Made by a program: the position numbers and the translations under genes. Source: Schaalia hyovaginalis (GTDB taxonomy: Bacteria; Actinomycetota; Actinomycetes; Actinomycetales; Actinomycetaceae). From it: 64,000 nt of DNA. The DNA is taken from positions 62,001 to 126,000 of the forward strand of contig NZ_JACHMK010000001.1 of assembly GCF_014208035.1 (NCBI RefSeq), given 5' to 3'. The notes beneath the pieces were generated by a model, which saw only the letters and a list, made by a program, of their open reading frames with translations, did no database searches and was not told where the DNA came from. This document shows positions 58,081 to 64,000 of the stretch, one piece after another (the first letter of the stretch is position 1; the number at the start of each line of letters is the position of its first letter).

Positions 58081-59126
58081 CAGTTCTTCCTTCCCGGGAG
58101 GAAACGCGCCAGCGGGTTCCTGCCCTTCATTTCATTTGCGCAGATGACGACGAGGAGGACGCCGCCCCAGATGAGTGCTCGGTAGAAGTTGGAGATGTTC
58201 GGGAACATGTTGAGGCCGGATGAGAGGACCTGGAGCATGACGACCGCCAGGATGACGCCGGCGATCCGCCCCTTGCCGCCGTTGGGGTTCACGCCGCCGA
58301 GGACGGCGATGAGGACCGTGAGCAGCGTGTAGCTCGCCCCGTAGTCGGCCTTCGCGGAGTTGTAGTTCGCGAGCATCACGAGGCCCGCCATCGCCCCCAT
58401 GATCCCCGAGAGCATGTAGGTCCTCATGAGGAGGCTCCTGATCTTCAGACCCGAGAAGTGGGCGGCGGTCTCGTTCGCCCCGATGAGGAGGATCTTCGTG
58501 CCGAACCCGGTGAGGGTGAGGATGAGGCCGACGATCGTCGCGCACACGATGAAGATGATGAGCGGCATCGGGATGAAGCCGAGGCGCGCGGCGAAGACCG
58601 CGCCGTAGGCGTCGGGAATGCCGGAGACCGGCTTGCCTTCGGTGAGGATGATCGCGATGCCGCCGAAGAGCTCCATCGTTCCGAGGGTCGCCAGGATCGG
58701 GGGGATCCTGAGCACGGACACGAGGAAGCCGTTGAATGCGCCGAAGACGGATCCGACGATGAGGGCGATGGCGACTGCGATGAGGACGGCCATGCCCATT
58801 GAGGATGCGTTCGCGTCCCCGGTGAGCATCGCCCGCAGCACCAGCGCCGTGCAGATCGAGGTCACGTTGGCGATGGACACCGCGGACAGGTCGATGCCGC
58901 CCGTGAACATCGTGAGCATGACCCCCAGGGCCATGAGGCCGAATTCGGGGAATTGGATCGCCATCGACTGCCATGTGCGCAGGGCGAAGAAGGGCCCCGG
59001 TCGCACGATCGCGAAGAAGATGAGCAGGAGGACGAGGATGAGGACGAGCCTCGTCATGTACGTGTCCTTCGCGAGGAAGGACGGCATCGAGATCCGCTTG
59101 CGCGCGGGAGTGGTTGAAGTGCTCAT
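58080..59126 (-). CDS. Ribose-type ABC importer permease (CUT2), first of two
   Basis: 348 residues, ATG 59126 with AGGAG. About ten hydrophobic segments of the BPD_transp_2 fold with 'GVMLTMFTGGIDLSAVSIAN' (the GGIDLS motif of RbsC) and 'LLTVLIAVLGGVNPNGGKGR' near the end. Follows the other permease gene by 14 bases. Confidence 0.92.
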   Translation of the reverse strand: MSTSTTPARKRISMPSFLAKDTYMTRLVLILVLLLIFFAIVRPGPFFALRTWQSMAIQFPEFGLMALGVMLTMFTGGIDLSAVSIANVTSICTALVLRAMLTGDANASSMGMAVLIAVAIALIVGSVFGAFNGFLVSVLRIPPILATLGTMELFGGIAIILTEGKPVSGIPDAYGAVFAARLGFIPMPLIIFIVCATIVGLILTLTGFGTKILLIGANETAAHFSGLKIRSLLMRTYMLSGIMGAMAGLVMLANYNSAKADYGASYTLLTVLIAVLGGVNPNGGKGRIAGVILAVVMLQVLSSGLNMFPNISNFYRALIWGGVLLVVICANEMKGRNPLARFLPGRKN

Positions 59127-59140
59127 GAGTGTTCTCCTAT

Positions 59141-60148
59141 TCACGCCGCTGCCCGCAGGCGCCGCGACCTCGCCACCTGGACGGCGGAGACGCCGGTTCC
59201 GATGATGATGAGGAGGCCGAGGGCGAAGCCCTGCCAGAAGGTCGGGATGCCGGTGAGGATCATCGAGTTCTGGACGATGACGATGAGGAGGGTGCCCAGG
59301 ACGACGCCCGTGAGCGAGCCGGTGCCGCCCGTGATCGCCGTGCCGCCGAGGACGACGGCGGCGATGACCATCATCTCCATGCCCAGGAGGTTCGTCGGGT
59401 GCATCTGGCCCATGGAGGTGGTGCGGACCATGCCCGCGAGCGCGGCGATCACGCCGACGATGACGTAGAGCCAGAACTTCGTGCGACGGACTTTGAACCC
59501 CGCGCGTTCGGCGGCGGATTCGTCGCCGCCGAGGGCGAAGATCCCCCGCCCGAACATCGTGTACCGGGTGATGAAGAAGGCGATCGCGAGGACGGCGACG
59601 AAGATCAGGAAGCTCACGGGCATCTGCGACTTCAAACCGGATTGGGGGTTCGTGACGGTGAAGAGGGATGACGCCCCGAAGTCCTTCATCGACTGGGGGA
59701 TGTTCGGGATCTGCACCGAGTTGAGCGCGCCCTGCATGAATCCGGAGAACACGTTCGCCGTGCCCAGGGTGATGATGAGCGTCGGGACCGTGAGCCACGA
59801 GGTGAAGAGGCCGTTGAAGGCTCCGAGGAGGGCGCCGAAGAGCATCGCGAGGAGGAAGGGCACGATGACCGGGCCGTTGAAGCCCTGATCGACGAGGATC
59901 CGCGTCGTCGCGTAGACCGCGAGCGAGGCGAGGGCGGGGAAGGAGACGTCGATCCCGCCCGAGACGAGGACGAGGTGCGCGGCGACGGCGAAGAGACCGG
60001 GGACGACCATGGCGTTGGCGAGGTCGACGAGGTTGTTCGCCGAGAAGAACTGACCGCTTCTCATCTGGATGACGAGGGCGAGGACGATGATGACGAGGAG
60101 GACCCAGAATTCATTGGCGCGCAGGATCTTCGTTTTCATGGAGGTCAT
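59141..60148 (-). CDS. Ribose-type ABC importer permease (CUT2), second of two
   Basis: 335 residues from ATG 60148 (GGAG ten bases upstream; ATG 60139 has none). 'LVLVSGGIDVSFPALASLAV' and 'MMVIAAVVLGGTAITGGTGS' are RbsC-type. One base after the ATPase stop. Two different permeases indicate a heterodimeric channel, as in AI-2, ribose-like or tetritol importers, and not the RbsC homodimer. Confidence 0.92.
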   Translation of the reverse strand: MTSMKTKILRANEFWVLLVIIVLALVIQMRSGQFFSANNLVDLANAMVVPGLFAVAAHLVLVSGGIDVSFPALASLAVYATTRILVDQGFNGPVIVPFLLAMLFGALLGAFNGLFTSWLTVPTLIITLGTANVFSGFMQGALNSVQIPNIPQSMKDFGASSLFTVTNPQSGLKSQMPVSFLIFVAVLAIAFFITRYTMFGRGIFALGGDESAAERAGFKVRRTKFWLYVIVGVIAALAGMVRTTSMGQMHPTNLLGMEMMVIAAVVLGGTAITGGTGSLTGVVLGTLLIVIVQNSMILTGIPTFWQGFALGLLIIIGTGVSAVQVARSRRLRAAA

Positions 60149-60149
60149 T

Positions 60150-61661
60150 TCACTTCGCTCCTTCCGGTGCGGCGTCGCGGGAGACGAGTTCGCCGAGCTC
60201 GGCTTCGCTCGTGGTCGCGGGGTCGATCGATTCGCAGATCCGGCCGCCGCGCATGATGAGGACCGATGAGCAGTTCGTGAGGACTTCGGCGATGTCGTCG
60301 GAGATGATGACGATCGCCATGCCCTCCTTGGCGAGGCGTTGGAGGATCGAGTGGATCGTGTACTTGGAACCGATGTCCACGCCGACGGTCGGGCCGTTGA
60401 GGATGAGGACGTCCGGCTTGGTCGCGAGCCATTTCGCGAGGACCACCTTCTGCTGGTTGCCGCCCGAGAGGGTGTTGACGGCGTTCTCGTGGTTCGGGGT
60501 GGCGACTTCGAGTTCGCGGACCCAGCGCGCTTCTTCCTCTTCGATCCTCTTCTTGTCGAGGACGCCGAGGGCCCCCGCGAAGGAGTCGAGCTCGGAGATG
60601 ACAATGTTCTCGCCGATGGATCGGGTGAGGAAGAGCCCTTCGGTGAGGCGGTCCTCGGGGACGAGGGCGATTCCGGCCTTGATGGCGTCCTGAACGGATG
60701 AGAGGGTGACGTTCGCGCCGTTGACCGCGATCGTTCCCGAGGACGTCGGGAGGGATCCGAAGAGCGCGAGGGCGAGTTCGGTGCGGCCGGAGCCGAGTAG
60801 GCCCGTGATGCCGAGGATCTCGCCGCCCTTGAGGGAGAAGGAGACGTCCTCGAATGCGCCTTGGGCGGAGAGGTTCTTCACTTCGAGGACGGGCTCGTCG
60901 GTGACGCGGTCCGCCTCGAAGCGGGTCTCGTCGAATTCCTTGCCCGTCATGTACTTGGCGAACTTGTGGCGATCGAGTTCGTCGCGGTCGCAGGTGATGA
61001 CCTTCTCGCCGGAGCGCAGGATCGTGAAGCGCTCGGAGATCTCGAAGACCTCTTCGAGCTTGTGGGAGACGAAGAGGATGGCGATCCCGCGGGCTTTGAG
61101 GTCGCTGATGATGGAGAAGAGGGCGTCGACCTCGTGCTTGGTGAGGGCCGTGGTCGGTTCGTCCATCACGATGAGTTTCGCGTCGGACATGAGGGCGCGG
61201 CAGATGGCGACGAGTTGCTTGTCGGCCACTGACAGGTCGCCGACCTTGGCGTCCAGGTCGACGGCGAATCCGATCTTCGCAACGGCTTCTTCGGCGATCG
61301 CCCGGAATCTCTTCCAGTTGACGAGTTTGCGGCCGGCGGCGACTTCGGTCGTGAGGGCGAGATTCTCCATGACCGTGAGGTTCGGGAAGACGGAGAAGTC
61401 CTGGTAGATCACCTGGATGCCGGCGCCGATCGCATCCAGGGGCGTCAGTTTCGTCCATGCGCGCCCGTTGATCTCGATGACTCCGGAGTCGGCTTCGTGG
61501 ACTCCGGAGATCACTTTGATGAGGGTCGACTTGCCCGAGCCGTTCTCGCCCGCGAGGCAGTGGATCTCGCCGGGCGCGATGTCGAGATCGATGTTCTTGA
61601 GCGCGTGCACGCCCGCGAACGTCTTCGAGACGTTCTTCACTGAGATGAGGGGGGATTCCAT
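60150..61661 (-). CDS. Ribose-type ABC importer ATPase with two nucleotide-binding domains (RbsA family)
   Basis: 503 residues from ATG 61661 (AAGGAA upstream). First domain: Walker A 'GENGSGKST', signature 'LSVADKQ' in place of LSGGQ, Walker B 'LIVMDEPTTAL'. Second domain: 'GLLGSGRTE' as degenerate Walker A, intact signature 'LSGGNQQ', and 'VLILNGPTVGVD' where the Walker B Asp-Glu is Asn-Gly. So only the first Walker B and second signature are canonical, implying one working ATP site. Energises the two permeases encoded downstream. Confidence 0.92.
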   Translation of the reverse strand: MESPLISVKNVSKTFAGVHALKNIDLDIAPGEIHCLAGENGSGKSTLIKVISGVHEADSGVIEINGRAWTKLTPLDAIGAGIQVIYQDFSVFPNLTVMENLALTTEVAAGRKLVNWKRFRAIAEEAVAKIGFAVDLDAKVGDLSVADKQLVAICRALMSDAKLIVMDEPTTALTKHEVDALFSIISDLKARGIAILFVSHKLEEVFEISERFTILRSGEKVITCDRDELDRHKFAKYMTGKEFDETRFEADRVTDEPVLEVKNLSAQGAFEDVSFSLKGGEILGITGLLGSGRTELALALFGSLPTSSGTIAVNGANVTLSSVQDAIKAGIALVPEDRLTEGLFLTRSIGENIVISELDSFAGALGVLDKKRIEEEEARWVRELEVATPNHENAVNTLSGGNQQKVVLAKWLATKPDVLILNGPTVGVDIGSKYTIHSILQRLAKEGMAIVIISDDIAEVLTNCSSVLIMRGGRICESIDPATTSEAELGELVSRDAAPEGAK

Positions 61662-61685
61662 TCCCGATTCCTTCCAAGCCGCAGT

Positions 61686-61705
61686 GCGCCCTCGCACGAG
61701 GGCGC
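61686..61705 (-). terminator. Hairpin before the ATPase gene
   Basis: 8-bp stem GCGCCCTC/GAGGGCGC with a 4-nt loop, 25 bases upstream of the ATPase start, next to the larger hairpin. Confidence 0.4.
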
Positions 61706-61724
61706 GACCCGATACGCGCAATGC

Positions 61725-61756
61725 CCGGGGGCGCCGGAGCGGGCCGGCGCCCCCGG
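61725..61756 (-). terminator. Leaky intra-operon terminator after the binding protein gene
   Basis: Perfect 13-bp stem CCGGGGGCGCCGG with a 6-nt loop directly after the binding protein stop codon. Such hairpins raise binding protein mRNA over transporter mRNA. Confidence 0.65.
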
Positions 61757-61763
61757 TGGTTCG

Positions 61764-62807
61764 TCAGAAGCCGAAGCTCGAGACGTTCTCCTTGGTGATC
61801 TGGATCCAGCCGTCGCCCTCGAGGACCTTCTTGGAGCCCTCGGCGAAGTGCATGACGTAGCCCTTGGGGCCGAGGTCGATGCCGTCTTCGATCTTCTCGC
61901 CGTTGAGGATCTTGGTGGCGAGCGAGGCCATCGCGTAGCCCGCATCGGCCGGATCCCACAGGGTCAGGGCCGCGACGAGGCCCTTGTCGAGGATCTCCTT
62001 GTTGGCTTCGGGCATGCCGGTGCCGGCGGTGAAGACCTTGCCCTGGAGGCCGAGTTCGTCGATCGCGCGGGCGACGCCGGGGGCGTCGAAGGAGGAGGTG
62101 CCGAGGATGCCGGTGACCTCGGGGTACTTCTTGAGGACCTCCTTGGCGACCTGGTAGGCGGTTTCGCCGTTGTCCTGGGATTCGACGCGGGGCTCGGCCT
62201 CGAGGAGGGTCATGTTCGGGTAGGCCTCCTTCTGGCGGGCGACGGCGCCGTCGGCCCATTCGTTGTGGGAGGCGTTGGTGACGTGGCCGACCATCGTCGT
62301 GTACGTGCCCTTCTCGCCCATGGCGGCGGCGAGGTTGTCCATGATGAAGGCGCCGTACTTGGCGTTGTTGAAGGCTTCGATGTCGTACATCGTGTTCTCC
62401 TGCGAGGCGCCCTCGTGGGTGACGACGACGATGCCGGCGTCCATGGCCTCCTTGAGGACGGGCTCGATGGCGCCCGGGTCGACGGGGACGACGCCGATCG
62501 CGTCGACGCCCTGTGCGATGAGGTCCTGGATGACCTGGGCCTGCATGGTCGCGTCGGTCTCGGCGGGGCCCTTCTGGAAGACATTGAGTCCGGTTTCTTC
62601 GGCGTACTTCTGGACGCCGGTCTCCATGCGGACGAACCAGGGGTTGGTGGCGTCCTTCGGGACGATCGCGATGGTGTAGTCCTTCGAGGACGAGCCGGCG
62701 GCGCCCGATGAGGCGGTGTCGCTCGAGGCGCTGCCGCCGGAGCAGGCGGTCAGCGCCAGAGCGGAAGCGAAAACGATTGCACTTGCGGCCGCGAAGCGGG
62801 GCTTCAT
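61764..62807 (-). CDS. Ribose-type periplasmic-binding-protein-like lipoprotein (CUT2)
   Basis: 347 residues from ATG 62807 with AAGGAG seven bases upstream; the frame above (to 62828) lacks a site. Signal peptide with lipobox 'ALALTACSGG'. Mature part has 'YTIAIVPKDATNPWFVRMET', 'AQGVDAIGVVPVDPGAIEPV', 'GILGTSSFDAPGVARAIDEL' and 'LWDPADAGYAMASLATKI', the layout of RbsB/AlsB/LsrB-type proteins. The NPWF segment and the late 'LWDPADAG' are closest to rhamnose/AI-2-type binders, so the cargo may not be ribose. Confidence 0.88.
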   Translation of the reverse strand: MKPRFAAASAIVFASALALTACSGGSASSDTASSGAAGSSSKDYTIAIVPKDATNPWFVRMETGVQKYAEETGLNVFQKGPAETDATMQAQVIQDLIAQGVDAIGVVPVDPGAIEPVLKEAMDAGIVVVTHEGASQENTMYDIEAFNNAKYGAFIMDNLAAAMGEKGTYTTMVGHVTNASHNEWADGAVARQKEAYPNMTLLEAEPRVESQDNGETAYQVAKEVLKKYPEVTGILGTSSFDAPGVARAIDELGLQGKVFTAGTGMPEANKEILDKGLVAALTLWDPADAGYAMASLATKILNGEKIEDGIDLGPKGYVMHFAEGSKKVLEGDGWIQITKENVSSFGF

Positions 62808-62875
62808 GATGACTCCTTGTGTTTTCACATCGACATTGATGAGGCTCGCGCGCTCTCGGATGAGAACGCGATCGC

Positions 62876-62905
62876 TCCTTAGGGGACTCCTCAGTCCCCT
62901 AAGGA
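62876..62905 (-). terminator. Strong hairpin between rbsK and the binding protein gene
   Basis: Perfect 13-bp stem TCCTTAGGGGACT with loop CCTC, in the 210-base gap. No T-run follows. A terminator, attenuator or mRNA-stabilising element. Confidence 0.6.
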
Positions 62906-63017
62906 AGCGGAAGACCGATTCCTGAGCGGGAACTCACGTTTCGGTTTCACGAACACAGATGAGATTAGGACGCGCGTCACTTCATGTCGAGCGTCCGCGC
63001 CCTTCGTTGTGCAATCG

Positions 63018-63974
63018 TTACCAATCGCGTTTCATCGCGGATTCAGCGAGCGCCGCGTCCCGTTCGAGGAGCCAGGCGCGGAATTCGGCGGCGCCCGGAT
63101 AGGACTTCTGAGTCCCCCGAGCCGTCACCGAACGGGCGGCGTAGGCGTTCGCGAGCCGCAGCCCCTCGCCGACCTCGAAGCCCTCCGACAGGCAATGCGC
63201 GAAGCAGCCGATGAAGGCATCGCCCGCACCCGTGGTGTCGACGGCCCGAGCCGGGAACTGATCGAGTCGGACATCGTCGCCCTCGGCGCTGAGCCACAGG
63301 ACCCCGCGCGCCCCGAGCGTCACGATCACATTCGGGCAGCCCGACTCCAGCAGGCGATGCGCCGCCGCCCGCACCTCCTCGTCAGTCGAGGTCGGCATGC
63401 CCGTGAGCAGCTCGAGCTCGGTCTCATTGGGCATGACGTAGGTGCATTTCGCGGCGAGTTCAAGATCGAGCTCCCTCGAAGCGGGCGCCGGATTGAGCAG
63501 CACGGGCACGCCCAGCCGCTCCCCCAGCCCGATCGCCGCAGCGACGGTCTCCAGACGGATCTCCAGCTGGCACACGATCAACGAGGTCGAGGCGACGGCC
63601 TCGGCCGCCGCCTCAACGTCCTCGGGCGAAAGGCCGTTGTTCGCGCCCTTGACGATGATGATGCGATTATGCGACTCGGGATCGACGAAGATCGGCGCGA
63701 CTCCGGACGTGCCCGGCACCTGTTTGACGTAAGCGGTGTCGATGCCGTTCGCCCTGTAGTTCTCGATGTAGGCCTGGCCGAAGGAGTCGTCGCCCACGCA
63801 GGTCACCATGACGACTTCGGTGCCCAGGCGCGCCGCGGCGACCGCCTGGTTCGAGCCTTTCCCGCCGAAGCCGATCTCGAAGTCGGGCGCTTCGATCGTT
63901 TCCCCCTCGACCGGCATGCGCGTGATGTAGGTGATGAGGTCGGTGTTGTTCGAGCCGATGACGGCGATGCTCAT
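63018..63974 (-). CDS. rbsK: Ribokinase (PfkB family)
   Basis: 318 residues, full length. 'AVIGSNNTDLITYITRMPVE' and 'IGFGGKGSNQAVAAARLGTE' (sugar-binding GGKG), 'GVPVLLNPAPASRELDLELA', 'PNETELELLTGMP' and the C-terminal 'AVDTTGAGDAFIGCFAHCLS' with the catalytic Asp and anion hole. Phosphorylates ribose or a related sugar. First gene of the locus in the window; its own promoter is cut by the window end. Asn in 'SNNTDL' where RbsK usually has SxNxD is normal. Confidence 0.92.
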   Translation of the reverse strand: MSIAVIGSNNTDLITYITRMPVEGETIEAPDFEIGFGGKGSNQAVAAARLGTEVVMVTCVGDDSFGQAYIENYRANGIDTAYVKQVPGTSGVAPIFVDPESHNRIIIVKGANNGLSPEDVEAAAEAVASTSLIVCQLEIRLETVAAAIGLGERLGVPVLLNPAPASRELDLELAAKCTYVMPNETELELLTGMPTSTDEEVRAAAHRLLESGCPNVIVTLGARGVLWLSAEGDDVRLDQFPARAVDTTGAGDAFIGCFAHCLSEGFEVGEGLRLANAYAARSVTARGTQKSYPGAAEFRAWLLERDAALAESAMKRDW

Positions 63975-64000
63975 GATTGTCCCTTCTCGAAGCGATGCGC

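Noticed and set aside
62876-62905. The rbsK/binding protein hairpin considered as part of a riboswitch.
   Set aside because: It is a single perfect stem with a 4-nt loop and no conserved aptamer-like surroundings. A terminator or mRNA-processing hairpin is simpler.

Overview
The window is high-GC DNA with dense, mostly minus-strand operons, GTG starts, strong GGAGG-type ribosome binding sites and CUT1 sugar importers that lack their own ATPase. This points to a high-GC Actinomycetota. An Actinomyces/Schaalia-type host-associated carbohydrate scavenger is my best guess, but no rRNA or housekeeping marker in the window confirms it. No tRNA, rRNA, insertion sequence, phage or CRISPR array was recognised.

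Layout. 0-2.2 kb (minus): a CPBP-family membrane protease, a RidA-like protein and a Cys/His/Gly-rich DUF2249 protein cut by the window edge. 2.5-7.3 kb (plus): a four-gene 2-oxoacid:ferredoxin oxidoreductase operon (gamma, alpha, beta and a GltD-like flavoprotein carrying its own ferredoxin domain). 7.4-10.4 kb (minus): a broken carbohydrate-binding-domain lipoprotein gene, a DUF4956 membrane protein and a TetR regulator. 10.5-18.5 kb: GH3 glucosidase and divergent sugar porter, glycerate kinase, MmsA-type dehydrogenase with a divergent GntR regulator. 18.6-25.5 kb: a CUT1 importer with a GH29 alpha-L-fucosidase, then an aldose-1-epimerase-like protein and a SorC regulator. 25.6-31.4 kb: an EamA exporter, a second CUT1 importer and a GH63-like hydrolase. 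31.8-41.2 kb: a xylan/xylo-oligosaccharide locus (acetyl esterase, GH3, GH43, third CUT1 importer, divergent LacI). 41.3-45.9 kb: an AT-rich toxin/immunity island. 46.0-52.8 kb: an MFS exporter, xylB, xylA, a ROK regulator and an MgtC protein. 52.8-57.5 kb: a large secreted GH95 fucosidase and divergent LacI. 57.5-64 kb: a ribose-type CUT2 operon with ribokinase and an RpiB-like isomerase.

How it works together. Most of the window is for glycan foraging. Secreted GH95 and imported oligosaccharides feed cytoplasmic GH29, GH3, GH43, GH63-like and esterase enzymes. Xylose then passes through XylA/XylB, and ribose through RbsK and the RpiB-like isomerase. Each locus has its own regulator (GntR, SorC, LacI x2, ROK, TetR) and several candidate operators are visible. 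The three CUT1 systems presumably share one MsiK-type ATPase encoded elsewhere.

The least ordinary part is 41.3-45.9 kb. A WXG100-like small protein and a 378-residue WXG/LXG-like protein with a glycine-rich hydrophobic C-terminus are followed by three membrane proteins of an apparent immunity family, interleaved with two orphan copies of the effector's C-terminal tip. The DNA repeats flank a variable block made of the tip plus the membrane half of the following immunity gene. Homologous recombination could therefore swap toxin tip and matching immunity half together. I read this as a polymorphic, probably type VII-secreted, membrane-targeting toxin array.
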